Shown piece after piece: positions 18,442-27,371 of a stretch of 64,000 nucleotides of DNA. The notes under the pieces are model-generated. The model was not told the DNA's origin. It searched no databases and saw only the letters and a list, made by a program, of their open reading frames with translations. Location of the stretch: positions 118,962-182,961 of the forward strand of contig CANLTI010000002.1 in NCBI GenBank assembly GCA_947494095.1, read 5' to 3'. The position numbers and the translations under genes are program-made. Source of the DNA: an uncultured Pseudomonadales bacterium. Lineage in GTDB: Bacteria > Pseudomonadota > Gammaproteobacteria > Pseudomonadales > Cellvibrionaceae. Positions within the stretch are counted from its first letter, which is position 1. Every line of letters starts with the position of its first letter.

Positions 18442-19257
18442 TTATAGTGGTTTGACAAATACTAATGTCATACGATCGCTTTCACCAATCGCTTGGTACG
18501 GGGCTTTTGCTTCATCGGTTTTTAGGTTGCGTAATGACGGTGGTAGTTGCCATACGCCCACCTTATAGCGCTTGTGATCTTTGGGATTATTATTAAAATA
18601 ACCTTCGGCATCGAGTGTGAAACCAGCTTTTGCTGCGGAATCAATGATAAAATCTTTACCGACATACCCAATATTACGTGACATCCAATCTTGGTGCGGG
18701 TCGGCTTGATGCTGAACAATGCCTAACTTACCGCCGGGTTTAAGAATATCAAATAAGTGTGTAAGTGTCGCATCAAGGACGCCACGCTCATACATACCAT
18801 GAGCGCCTCTAAAGGTGACAACTCGGTCAACTGTACCACTTTTGGCTGCAGGTAATGTGAGAGTACCCGTTTTTTCGTCTAGCATAAGCGATGTTATCTT
18901 TACTTTGCTATAAACATCATTACTGGCCATTTTTTTCTCGAAGCCCTTGCGAGAATTAGGTCGATAAGATGCTTGGGTGTCTTTTGTATCGTAATGTGCG
19001 GCAATTAATTGGCCCTCTGTTTTTAAGTAGGGGGCTAAAATTTCGGTATACCAGCCACCGCCTGGCCATACCTCAACAACAGTATGATGAGGCTGTATAT
19101 CAAATAACTCTAATGTTTTTGATGGATTACGGTAGATATCGCGTGCTGCGTTCGCTTCACTACGATGTTTGCCTTCAATGGCCTTTTGTAGGGCTTGGGT
19201 ATCCGCTTGGGCCGCTACAGGCAGTAAGAGGCATAATACACTTAAGAATTTTTTCAT
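18442..19257 (-). CDS. Secreted class I SAM-dependent methyltransferase-like protein
   Basis: 271 residues with signal peptide MKKFLSVLCLLLPVAAQA, so predicted periplasmic. The body has a methyltransferase fold: VVEVWPGGGWYTEILAPYL as motif I and LFDILKPGGKLGIVQHQ as the post-IV block. This matches the predicted-methyltransferase group COG4798, which keeps the signal peptide. A periplasmic SAM-dependent enzyme is puzzling because SAM is not known to be abundant there, and the activity is unproven. Convergent with the AI-2E-family gene. Confidence 0.85.
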   Translation of the reverse strand: MKKFLSVLCLLLPVAAQADTQALQKAIEGKHRSEANAARDIYRNPSKTLELFDIQPHHTVVEVWPGGGWYTEILAPYLKTEGQLIAAHYDTKDTQASYRPNSRKGFEKKMASNDVYSKVKITSLMLDEKTGTLTLPAAKSGTVDRVVTFRGAHGMYERGVLDATLTHLFDILKPGGKLGIVQHQADPHQDWMSRNIGYVGKDFIIDSAAKAGFTLDAEGYFNNNPKDHKRYKVGVWQLPPSLRNLKTDEAKAPYQAIGESDRMTLVFVKPL

Positions 19258-19898
19258 TTCATGACCTTATATCAAGATGGGTGGCTATATTCAGTATTGA
19301 GCGCCATCGGACTGTAAAACAAATAAAAAGTTTATACACAGTCGGTGAAACTCGACTGACATCAACCTATTGTACGACATAATGCAATCATTGATGTGTA
19401 GTACTACTTTTTGAATGTCTTCTTCTTGCTTATGGCTCTTCGTATAATAATATGCTCATTGGCTGGCCAGGAATAGGTGCGCCAAAAAGATTATTGGAGC
19501 GCCTACTTGTGGGCCGCTTATCATTTGTGAGGTGTTTTTCCGCTTAAACATTATCTATTCAGCATTATCTGTTTAATGTGTCCTTCTTATATAGATAATG
19601 ATTTTGTAACTATTCAGCCGAACCAAAAAAACCCTCTTAACAGGGTGCTGATGGGTTATTTTCTGGGCATTTAAGCGCCGGGAGCGCTTATATAGCGCCC
19701 ATGGATGGCTTGAGCGGCCCAGCAAATGATTCATTAGCGCCCTATTTCCGCACCCCTGAATAGTTACATGATTTTTATCTTGACCCTGTGACTATACGTA
19801 GTAATGTTTGACCTTCTCACGGCCCTAAAGGGCTTAATCTTGCCGTAGTTTTAATATTCATCTCAATGACAGCGCCACTACACCACAGGGGATATGAT
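19258..19898. other. Intergenic region upstream of mscS
   Basis: About 640 bases between divergent genes. It contains MITE copy 3 (19606-19767), about 130 bases before the mscS start. Nothing else recognised. Confidence 0.5.
19606..19767 (-). mobile_element. IS66-type MITE, copy 3 (162 bases)
   Basis: GTAACTATTCAG at the left and CTGAATAGTTAC at the right, flanked by perfect 8-base target duplications ATGATTTT. Reverse orientation relative to copy 1. The central AAGCGC-CGGGA-GCGCTT hairpin is intact. Sits upstream of mscS. Confidence 0.92.
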
Positions 19899-20741
19899 AT
19901 GGAAGAAATCAGTGATATACAGGTACAAATGCAAAGCCAAATTGATAAAATTGTTGAGTTAGTGACGATCTATGGTGGTCGCTTTATACTGGCTATCGTT
20001 GTGCTGGTTATTGGTTTATGGCTTATTGGTCGCATGAGTAATTTGGTGCGTAAGTCTACAGTTAAAGGCTTACCAGATGAAACGCTAGCTAAATTTTTAT
20101 CTAATATTTTCGAAGTTATTTTAAAGGTATTGCTAGTCATTAGTGTGGCCTCTATGGTGGGCATTGAAACCACCTCTTTTGTTGCAGTACTGGGTGCCGC
20201 AGGTTTGGCTGTAGGCCTAGCTTTGCAGGGCAGTTTATCTAATTTTGCCGGTGGCGTGATGATATTAATTTTTCGCCCATTTAAAGTCAGTGATTATGTA
20301 GAAACACAAGGCTTAGAGGGTGAAGTGATGGACATTGGTATTTTTGTTACTACATTAAAAACATTTGATAAGCGCACATTGATTATTCCTAATGGTCCAT
20401 TAGCCAATGGCAATATTATTAATCATACTGCAAGCCCCATTCGCGCGGTAGAAATAGCTATTGGCATATCTTACTCCGACGATATTGCTAAAGGCAAAAC
20501 AGCAATGGAAAATGCACTTAAGCAAGACCCACGTATTTTACAAGATGAGGCCAATGTAGTGGCTGTAGTCGATTTAGGTGCGAGCTCGGTAGACTTTTTA
20601 GTACGTGGTTTTGTTAAAACAGAAGATTATTGGAGCTTCTTTTTTGATGCGCGACCTATGCTTAAAGCGGCTGTAGAAGAGACTGGCTTAACGATTCCTT
20701 TCCCGCAGCGCGATGTACATGTTTATCAAGAAAGTGCCTAG
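19899..20741 (+). CDS. mscS: Small-conductance mechanosensitive channel MscS
   Basis: 280 residues, the E. coli MscS length class. Three N-terminal membrane helices; the third carries the pore signature GLAVGLALQGSLSNFAGGVM with Gly and Ala packing, followed by FRPFKVSDYVE and the cytoplasmic beta and alpha/beta domains. It opens under membrane tension to release solutes during hypo-osmotic shock. I prefer the ATG at 19899, preceded by AGGGG about nine bases upstream, over an in-frame ATG 11 codons earlier. A strong terminator follows about 110 bases after the stop. Confidence 0.94.
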   Translation: MEEISDIQVQMQSQIDKIVELVTIYGGRFILAIVVLVIGLWLIGRMSNLVRKSTVKGLPDETLAKFLSNIFEVILKVLLVISVASMVGIETTSFVAVLGAAGLAVGLALQGSLSNFAGGVMILIFRPFKVSDYVETQGLEGEVMDIGIFVTTLKTFDKRTLIIPNGPLANGNIINHTASPIRAVEIAIGISYSDDIAKGKTAMENALKQDPRILQDEANVVAVVDLGASSVDFLVRGFVKTEDYWSFFFDARPMLKAAVEETGLTIPFPQRDVHVYQESA

Positions 20742-20852
20742 TGCTTAGGTTTTATTCGCGCCTCACAGCATTTTTCTGAGTCGTTATTGCTTGAGTTGTA
20801 TGTATGGGTTGGCATTGCTTGTGCTGACCGCTTAATACTGACTGTTTGTTAA

Positions 20853-20878
20853 GGCCCAGCACTGCTGGGCTTTTTTTT
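20853..20878 (+). terminator. Rho-independent terminator downstream of mscS
   Basis: GCCCAGC, loop ACT, GCTGGGC, then eight T. Confidence 0.93.
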
Positions 20879-20902
20879 GAGTGAAAATTTTACGAATATA
20901 TT

Positions 20903-21598
20903 ATGAGTAATATAAAAAATGATACAGTGCTGACAAGTACTGATTTAAAAACAGAGAATGAGCTACACAAAAACCCTAATATACAAACAGATACAACGTT
21001 AAAGTATCGTACCCAGCATAAATTGCGTTTAAGTCATATGCCTTGGCTTTATTGGCGGCTTAAGCCTAAGCAGCGTGAGTGGGCGCAAGCGTGGCAAGCA
21101 GAGGTACAAGCGTATTTACAAGAAATGGAAACAGTGATTATTCATGGCGATTGCTTTATTGCACCAGAGGCAAAATTATTTGCCGAACGCGGACGCCCTA
21201 TTGTTATTAATCATGGCAGTTTTATTGCTGCAGATGCGGTATTACATGGTCCTATTACGATTGGTTGCAATGTGGGTATCAATCATCACGTGGCCATGGA
21301 AGGTGGGAGTCAGGGGATTACTATTGGTAATAACTGTCGCATTGCTGCTTATTGCCATTTTTATGCGTTTAATCATGGCATGGCTGCCGATACATTAATC
21401 AGCAGTCAACCGGTGAGCTCAAAAGGTATTATTATCGAGGATGATGTGTGGCTTGGTGCTCATGCGGGAATTGTTGATGGTGTACGAGTGGGCGAGGGGA
21501 GTGTGGTTGGTATGCAAAGTGTCGTCACTAAGGCCGTACCACCTGGGTCTAAAATAGCAGGTAATCCTGCTATTTTAATTGGTAAAAGGCGTTTATGA
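20903..21598 (+). CDS. Hexapeptide-repeat (left-handed beta-helix) acetyltransferase
   Basis: 231 residues. Residues 1-45 are an unusual, polar, threonine/lysine-rich extension. The core from about 75 has hexapeptide-repeat turns (ITIGCNVGINHHVAM, ITIGNNCRIAAYCHF, IIIEDDVWLGAHAGIVDGV, VGEGSVVGMQSVV) and ends with KIAGNPAILIGKR, as in the CysE/LacA/NodL O-acetyltransferases. FNHG at the start of the loop supplies the likely catalytic His. Acceptor unknown: sugar, lipopolysaccharide or exopolysaccharide are options. It starts just after the mscS terminator and is read alone. The ribosome-binding site is weak. Confidence 0.88.
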   Translation: MSNIKNDTVLTSTDLKTENELHKNPNIQTDTTLKYRTQHKLRLSHMPWLYWRLKPKQREWAQAWQAEVQAYLQEMETVIIHGDCFIAPEAKLFAERGRPIVINHGSFIAADAVLHGPITIGCNVGINHHVAMEGGSQGITIGNNCRIAAYCHFYAFNHGMAADTLISSQPVSSKGIIIEDDVWLGAHAGIVDGVRVGEGSVVGMQSVVTKAVPPGSKIAGNPAILIGKRRL

Positions 21599-21607
21599 GG
21601 TGAGTGA

Positions 21608-22258
21608 TTATACGGCGCGTAAAAATTGAGTGATTTCACCTTTATAAGACTTTGCCGCCACGCCTAAAGCATTAGGCAATAAGCTAAACTCAAAGCCAAA
21701 ATTGACCATTTCTTTGCAAAAAGCACTATGAAAGCCACGGCCTGGGTCGACAATTAACACTTCACAGGTTGGGCTAGCGTGGCGATTAATAAAGTTAGCT
21801 AATAAAGCAACATGTTCTATTTCATATAATAAATCGGCGCCAATTAATACGTCAAAACAGCCTAGCCCGTCGTTGGTGTCTGCCCAGCTAGTTCGTAAAA
21901 AAGGAATTTTTTCGCAATCATTTAAAGAGGCGTTGGTTTGTAAAAAATTACCGGCTTCTGGATGGTAGTCGGTAGCTGTGATATCGGCTTTGCGCTTATT
22001 GAGCAGTAAACTCGATAAGCCCATACCGCAACCGACCTCTAAAATACGTTTGTTGGCAATATCAAAGTTTGCCATTTTATGAGCAAGAATTTGACTGGAC
22101 TCCCAAACAACACCAAATAAAGACCATTGAGCCGAGGAAATACCCAGGCTTTCGGCTTCACCAAAAGGGTCAGAAAATTCTTGCTTGTCACGCAAGCTGC
22201 GCAAGTGGATATCAACATTATTAAATTCGATAGTTTGGTAGCGAAAACGAATGGGCAT
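21608..22258 (-). CDS. Class I SAM-dependent methyltransferase, lysine-methyltransferase-like
   Basis: About 216 residues from the ATG at 22258 (an upstream in-frame Met adds eight). Rossmann motif I is LEVGCGMGLSSLLL, motif II ATDYHPE, and FDVLIGADLLYE is the post-motif typical of the Methyltransf_16 protein-methyltransferase group, including the ETFB-type lysine methyltransferases. The opening RFRYQTIEFNNVDIHLRSLRD is also family-like. It methylates an unknown, probably protein, substrate in the cytoplasm. Convergent with the acetyltransferase gene with a gap of only nine bases. Confidence 0.86.
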   Translation of the reverse strand: MPIRFRYQTIEFNNVDIHLRSLRDKQEFSDPFGEAESLGISSAQWSLFGVVWESSQILAHKMANFDIANKRILEVGCGMGLSSLLLNKRKADITATDYHPEAGNFLQTNASLNDCEKIPFLRTSWADTNDGLGCFDVLIGADLLYEIEHVALLANFINRHASPTCEVLIVDPGRGFHSAFCKEMVNFGFEFSLLPNALGVAAKSYKGEITQFLRAV

Positions 22259-22415
22259 ACATAAGACTCTAGCGGTTAGCAAAGGTGCGCAGGACGCAAC
22301 TAGCCGAAAGATTCGCTACGTAAGAGGCAGTACTATAAGTGTTTAGTGGCACTTAGCGAGCATTAAATGATCAGTGCGCCATTGAGCCTAACAATATTGC
22401 ATTATGGTAGGCCTT

Positions 22416-23855
22416 TTATTTACGCTGAGTATCGGTTGCATGACGATCAAGCTTGGGGGCATGGATAGGGAGTATGACCGTAAATTGACTGCCTTGATTG
22501 GGCTCACTCTCAACCTCTATATGGCCACCATGCATACTAACAAGCTGCCCAGCAATGACTAAGCCTAATCCCGTGCCCAAGGTGTTGCTGCGTAAGTGAG
22601 AGTCTTGGCGTGCAAATTTTTGAAAAAGCTTTGGCATTTGGTCATCACTAATACCGCAGCCGGTATCAGTGATGCTAATCGCAATGGTGCTAGAGCCAAT
22701 CTTTTGAGGTTGCGCTGTATCGCTGTTAAGGCCTTTGCTATGTGGTGTTGATAGGTGTGTGCTTTCTGGGTGTGAATCATGTCGTTTTAACGCTAAGGTA
22801 ACACTACCTTGGTCGGTATATTTAATCGCATTGGACAATAAATTAAGTACAACCTGCCTTACGCGCTTAGGATCTATTGTAATAGCCAGTTGCATAAGCT
22901 CATCGGGCACTACTATATTTAGACTTAAAGATTTTTCGTTAGCTAAAACCTGCATATCATCGATGCAGGTTTGTAGTAATGGAACAGCATCAATAGTGCT
23001 ATAAGCCAAGACGAGTTTTTTCTCTTCTAGGCTCATGACATCTAAAATATCGGTCACCAGTTCGAGTAAGTGCCCGCCATTGCGCTGGATGGACTCGAGT
23101 GATTTAAGAACACGCTCATCAAAGGCTGGGTTATTTTTATTGCGTTTAATCAATAGGTTCGAAAAACCAATAATGGCATTGAGTGGTGTACGAAATTCAT
23201 GTGACATGTTGGCTAAAAAGTCACTTTTGTGTTGAGATATACGACTAAGCTCGGTATTTTTGGTATATAGCGTTTGAAAAAAGTCATCGTGTATGTAGGC
23301 AAAATACCACGCTACCCAGCTAATCAATAGCACAACAAAGCTGACTGAAATGGCGCGGGCAATAAAAATACCATTGCCCTTAACGGGTAGAGGCGGAAAG
23401 GCATATCCGGTGTAATTTAAATAGCTAAAGGCAATAAAATTGATGATAACTAAGGCGCATACTAACCAACCTGTTTTACGCCCAATGAGTAAAAAAGCAA
23501 TAAGCGGTAAAACAATGGTTATGTAAATAACTGGGCCTCTAAACCCCCAGCTATTATAAATAAATATTTCTACAGTAATCGCCATATTGACCAGCATAAT
23601 CGTAGCCAGTAGCGTCGCATTTATTTTTTTAATACTAGCACCAATCACCAGTAGCATGATAATAATAGAAAACGGTGTAAAAGCTTGAATATGCTCTATG
23701 CCAAACAGTACGGCTCGCAGCGTAATTGTAACAGCGTGTAAAGCTATCCATACTAGTGCAGTGGTGGTAATGACGGCGCGCTTATCGATACCCATTTTTT
23801 TTGAGTGGTTGGCAATTGGCTCTTCAATAATAGTATGAACAATACGTGTAACCAT
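22416..23855 (-). CDS. Multi-pass membrane sensor histidine kinase
   Basis: 479 residues. Residues 25-210 hold about six hydrophobic helices and no recognised periplasmic sensor. Then come HisKA with FLANMSHEFRTPLNAIIGF (phospho-acceptor His near 219) and a HATPase_c domain with LNLLSNAIKYTDQG (N box), ITDTGCGIS (G1), FQKF (F box) and GTGLGLVIAGQLV (G2). There is no receiver domain, and no response regulator lies nearby, so the partner is encoded elsewhere. The ATG is two bases after the stop of the TonB receptor gene, implying co-transcription and possibly translational coupling. The signal sensed is unknown. Confidence 0.92.
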   Translation of the reverse strand: MVTRIVHTIIEEPIANHSKKMGIDKRAVITTTALVWIALHAVTITLRAVLFGIEHIQAFTPFSIIIMLLVIGASIKKINATLLATIMLVNMAITVEIFIYNSWGFRGPVIYITIVLPLIAFLLIGRKTGWLVCALVIINFIAFSYLNYTGYAFPPLPVKGNGIFIARAISVSFVVLLISWVAWYFAYIHDDFFQTLYTKNTELSRISQHKSDFLANMSHEFRTPLNAIIGFSNLLIKRNKNNPAFDERVLKSLESIQRNGGHLLELVTDILDVMSLEEKKLVLAYSTIDAVPLLQTCIDDMQVLANEKSLSLNIVVPDELMQLAITIDPKRVRQVVLNLLSNAIKYTDQGSVTLALKRHDSHPESTHLSTPHSKGLNSDTAQPQKIGSSTIAISITDTGCGISDDQMPKLFQKFARQDSHLRSNTLGTGLGLVIAGQLVSMHGGHIEVESEPNQGSQFTVILPIHAPKLDRHATDTQRK

Positions 23856-23857
23856 AA

Positions 23858-26278
23858 TTAAAAGCCCTGCAATACAGTGATGCCCAGTTGGCGTGTGCCG
23901 CCACTGGGGCTACAGAGTAAGGTGCTGGTTAAATCACTTTTTTGTGCTTGGGTTGGGTCGTCGAACACACTCTTTTGACGACAGGTTTTTTCGGCGGTTA
24001 TGTTTTTTACCCAGAGGCTTAGGGTGGTGTCAGTTGTGGTGCGATAGATATCAACGGCGGCATTGATATACAGTTGGCTCGGTTTGTTAAGGTAAATATC
24101 TTGCTCAAACCTTAAGGCATCGGTACTTTTGGCCAAATACAAAAAATGACTGCGGGCTGTGAAGCGCGCATAACGGTTTTGCCAATGCTTTTCTATATTG
24201 GTGGTTAAGGTAAATGTAGGGGCATTTTGTAGGCTGTGACCTTTATCGACACCCTCTAATTGCCCTATATTGTCGATGCGCGTATTGAGGAGCCCCACGC
24301 CTAGTTGCCAATGTATTTGCTGGGGTAAAGCCCATTGAATATCAGCTTCTAGGCCTTGAATATTTACCCTGGGGATATTCACAAAGCCTGGGACCCCATC
24401 GACAACATCAAAGGTTTGCATGTGTTGCCAGTGATACTGAAATACGGCGCTATTGATCTGTATACGGCGCTCTAGCCACTCACTTTTTATGCCCAACTCA
24501 AAGGCTTTTAAGTATTCAGGTGCCACAGGGGCTTCGGCTGTGCCGGCAAAAGCCGCTAGTGCACGAGTATCAAACCCACCACTTTTGAACCCTCGGCTAT
24601 AGCCCCCATACAATAAAGTACCTCTAGGTAGTAAGGCGTCATATTGAACTGTGTGTTCTAGGCGTATATTCACACCCGTATTATTGTGTTTTTGTTCTAG
24701 CCCTGTATAAGCTAAGGTGCAGGGTAAATTGGGTGGTGGGCACGCACTGGGGTTATCGCCGGTGAGCGCGATAACCGTTGCACGGTCAATAAATTGTTGA
24801 CTGGGTATTTGGTTTAATGGCGTAGAAACCACACCAAATAAAGAATCGGCGGTTTTGCGGTTTTGCGCGTAGCGTGCAGCCGTAATTAAGTGCGTGGCAT
24901 TGCTTATGGGCCACTCAAGTTGGCCATACATCGAATATTCTCGATCATTTTGGTCGAGCAAATTATAGGCCGTAATAGGCGCGTTATTGGCAATTAATTG
25001 TCGGCGTAAGTTAGTGGCTTGCTGTAGGTCTTCATCAAAAAAATAGAGGCCCAGCATCCAGGGGTGGCTAGCGTCACTGTGTGAGTTTATACGTAGCTCT
25101 TGGCTTTTTTGCTGAAAAGATGAATCTTGAAAGACAACCATGCGCAAGCGAAGATCACCGGCCAAATCATCAGAAAATTGTAAATCGGTGTGCTCTTGGC
25201 TGCTAATCGCTGTAAGCTTAAAAGAGTCAAAAAAATAGTGAAGCTGCAATGAGCCTCCGCTGTTGTTAAGCATTTGCTTTGCCGGTGTTACATCATAAAA
25301 ATGCTGCCACTTAGCTTGTGAAGGGTTGCTTTGGTGAGCGCTTTGGCAATCGACGATATGAGTAAAATGTGAGCCTGCAGCAGCAAGGTACGCACCACAG
25401 GGCAGGTTGACGTCGTGGGTGGCGCGTAAGCCGACGGCTTTATTACCCATTCCTACACCCTTTAGCGCGCTATGGTGCAGGTTGAACAGCAGCTCGCCTT
25501 GATCGTCATCACCGATGAGTGTGCGCCATTGCCCGCGCCATGCATTGTGAACTTGCTCACCGGCACTTTGCCCAGTAGCGAGATTGGTGAAGTGGCCGCC
25601 TTGACGACTGTGCATGGTGGCTAGGCGAACGGCTTGGGTATCACTCACGCCATAATTTAAAACGGTATTAAAGCCTGTGCGTTGATGCTGGCCGAGTTCA
25701 CTTTGTACACTGCCTTGCAGGCCTTGCTCTAACTGCGGTTTGTAGCTCACATGATTGATAGCGCCGCCGGCAGAATTGCGTCCAAATAGCGCATTTTGTG
25801 GGCCGCGCAATAGTTCGATACGGGCTAAATCAAAGACGGGTAAAGCGCCAGAGTAAGGCGTATTCATTGACACGTCATCGTGATAAACCCCTACGACACG
25901 GCTAACGTTACCATGAAAATTATTAGTGCCTACGCCGCGAATAGTGATGCCACTATTGAGTGGATTGTTGGCGTTGCGACTGACATTGACGAGGTTGTCG
26001 AGTACCTGGTCGGAGCGGACAATCAAACGTTTACGTAAGGTCTCTTCATTAAGTGCTTGTATGGCTATACTCACGCGTTGCAAGTTTTGTTCGCGCTTTT
26101 GTGCTGTCACAATGACTTCTTCAATGACTTCTTCAATGACTTCTTCAATGACTTCTTCAATGACCGGTTGGGCAAAGCTTTTATGCGGTAATAAGTGCAA
26201 TACCGCGCACAACAACCCAGCGAGTCGGCAGTAGGTGCTTGCTCTAACGGTGAAGGTAAAGCGTTGTGCTGCCTGCAT
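23858..26278 (-). CDS. TonB-dependent outer-membrane receptor
   Basis: About 806 residues from the ATG at 26278, which has AGGA about ten bases upstream (an earlier Met adds seven). Signal peptide ending in HKSFAQ, then a five-fold VIEE repeat leading into VIVTAQKREQNLQ, the TonB-box region. The plug has ITIRGVGTNN and LLRGPQNALFGRNSAGG. A 22-strand barrel ends in Phe. Two Cys pairs occur in extracellular-loop-like regions. There is no FecA-type N-terminal signalling domain. It imports an unknown ligand (sterol/aromatic-like or iron chelate types share the TAQKRE style). First gene of a pair with the kinase. Confidence 0.93.
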   Translation of the reverse strand: MQAAQRFTFTVRASTYCRLAGLLCAVLHLLPHKSFAQPVIEEVIEEVIEEVIEEVIVTAQKREQNLQRVSIAIQALNEETLRKRLIVRSDQVLDNLVNVSRNANNPLNSGITIRGVGTNNFHGNVSRVVGVYHDDVSMNTPYSGALPVFDLARIELLRGPQNALFGRNSAGGAINHVSYKPQLEQGLQGSVQSELGQHQRTGFNTVLNYGVSDTQAVRLATMHSRQGGHFTNLATGQSAGEQVHNAWRGQWRTLIGDDDQGELLFNLHHSALKGVGMGNKAVGLRATHDVNLPCGAYLAAAGSHFTHIVDCQSAHQSNPSQAKWQHFYDVTPAKQMLNNSGGSLQLHYFFDSFKLTAISSQEHTDLQFSDDLAGDLRLRMVVFQDSSFQQKSQELRINSHSDASHPWMLGLYFFDEDLQQATNLRRQLIANNAPITAYNLLDQNDREYSMYGQLEWPISNATHLITAARYAQNRKTADSLFGVVSTPLNQIPSQQFIDRATVIALTGDNPSACPPPNLPCTLAYTGLEQKHNNTGVNIRLEHTVQYDALLPRGTLLYGGYSRGFKSGGFDTRALAAFAGTAEAPVAPEYLKAFELGIKSEWLERRIQINSAVFQYHWQHMQTFDVVDGVPGFVNIPRVNIQGLEADIQWALPQQIHWQLGVGLLNTRIDNIGQLEGVDKGHSLQNAPTFTLTTNIEKHWQNRYARFTARSHFLYLAKSTDALRFEQDIYLNKPSQLYINAAVDIYRTTTDTTLSLWVKNITAEKTCRQKSVFDDPTQAQKSDLTSTLLCSPSGGTRQLGITVLQGF
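26111..26164. repeat. 12-base tandem repeat (4.5 copies) coding VIEE units
   Basis: Unit AATGACTTCTTC repeated exactly four times plus six bases, inside the TonB receptor gene. On the coding strand each unit adds Ile-Glu-Glu-Val, placed between the signal peptide and the TonB box. Because the unit is 12 bases, slippage changes length without breaking the frame. Confidence 0.95.
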
Positions 26279-26353
26279 AGTGATTCCTGTTTCACGCATC
26301 GTGTGTTGAGTATAGACAGCGGTTTAATAGGAGCACGATGATATTTATAGTAG

Positions 26354-26388
26354 TACTCAAGCGCACAAAGCGTGAGTGCGCTTGAGTA
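26354..26388. terminator. Perfect 12-base-pair hairpin between two minus-strand genes
   Basis: TACTCAAGCGCA, 11-base loop, TGCGCTTGAGTA. Directly after the stop of the gene at 26392-26844 and about 75 bases before the TonB receptor start on the same strand. It may be a terminator without a strong U-run, or an attenuator or protein-binding site controlling read-through. Confidence 0.5.
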
Positions 26389-26391
26389 ACA

Positions 26392-26844
26392 CTAATACGC
26401 CGGTCGACGTAGGCGCTGCAGGCCTATGGCATAACATCCGGCATGCATGCAGCACATCACCGAGCTGGCGATAACGAACATATAGCTTACCCCGTTGTGT
26501 ACCAGTGTCGATTCATCCGCCAGTAACGCAAAGGCTAGTCCAGCTACGCCCCTCAGCAGGTAAATACCCGTGGCAATGCACAGCATCGTACGCATCCACG
26601 GCAGCGGCCGCATTAGGCCTGCAGCACTAAAACCATAACTGCCCCAAGTGGCTAACATGAGTGCAATGCTGGTAGTGATAACGGTCGGTTGCCACTGGCC
26701 TTGTGCAGCCATGGTTGCCATTTGCTTCCCCGCGCCAAAAAACAGGTACCAGCTAGGCCCCATAATAATGATAAACATATGCAACGAGGCAGCAATAAAA
26801 CTTAGAGCTCCACCTATCAATAAAAAGGGGTTGCGGATAATCAT
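26392..26844 (-). CDS. Small four-helix membrane protein, unknown function
   Basis: 150 residues with four hydrophobic helices (LLIGGALSFIAASLHMFII; VITTSIALMLATWGSYGF; TMLCIATGIYLLRGVAGLAF; YMFVIASSVMCCMHAGCYAI). His21 in helix 1 and a Cys-Cys-Met-His segment in helix 4 stand out. No confident family. It lies upstream of the TonB receptor on the same strand, separated by a strong hairpin, so partial co-transcription is possible. Confidence 0.75.
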   Translation of the reverse strand: MIIRNPFLLIGGALSFIAASLHMFIIIMGPSWYLFFGAGKQMATMAAQGQWQPTVITTSIALMLATWGSYGFSAAGLMRPLPWMRTMLCIATGIYLLRGVAGLAFALLADESTLVHNGVSYMFVIASSVMCCMHAGCYAIGLQRLRRPAY

Positions 26845-27371
26845 TAATGGATGACCTTATTCGTTCACTATGTTGGCGATTGTGCGAATGATGATGATTT
26901 AATATTCATATTAAGAGCTATTTAGCCATTATTCAGCGGTTGTTCAGTTATAAAAAGGCAAGGTCCGCGCGCGCTAATACAGTCACGCCTGCGCCAGCGT
27001 TATGATACACACACACGGCTAGCCAGTGATTAAGCGTATGCACCGATATTGCCTAAATTATAGACGCTATTGTCGTTTGTGCTGAGCGGGGCTTTGGCTG
27101 TAGGCGCCCGTGTTTGCGCGACCAATCCGGTGTATCAAATGCACTGAATACAGCCATTGGCTTGTATTGCTGATGTAATTAATAAAATTTGTAACTATTC
27201 AGCTCGGCTGACAAACCTCACCTGATAGGGTGCTGATGGATTATTTTCTGGGCATTTAAGCGCCGGGAGCGCTTATATAGCGACCATGGATGGCTTGAGC
27301 GGCCCAGTCAATGATTCATTAGCGCCCAATTTCGGTACCTCTGAATAGTTACTAAAATTTAAGGACAAACA
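26845..27371. other. Intergenic region ahead of the secreted protein gene at 27372
   Basis: 527 bases between divergent genes. MITE copy 4 fills 27191-27352. The left part shows no ORF, RNA or clear promoter. Confidence 0.5.
27191..27352 (-). mobile_element. IS66-type MITE, copy 4 (162 bases), 19 bases from a start codon
   Basis: Perfect 12-base terminal repeats and perfect 8-base target duplications TAAAATTT. Sub-terminal inverted blocks at 27228-27253 and 27302-27327 match at 20 of 26 positions. Central hairpin AAGCGC-CGGGA-GCGCTT at 27258-27274. It differs from copy 7 at a single base, so both are recent. Only the target duplication and the ribosome-binding site separate it from the gene at 27372. 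Confidence 0.95.

Noticed and set aside
26111..26164. 12-base repeat as CRISPR or iteron origin
   Set aside because: The unit is in frame within a receptor gene and encodes VIEE; there are no spacers and no replication gene nearby.
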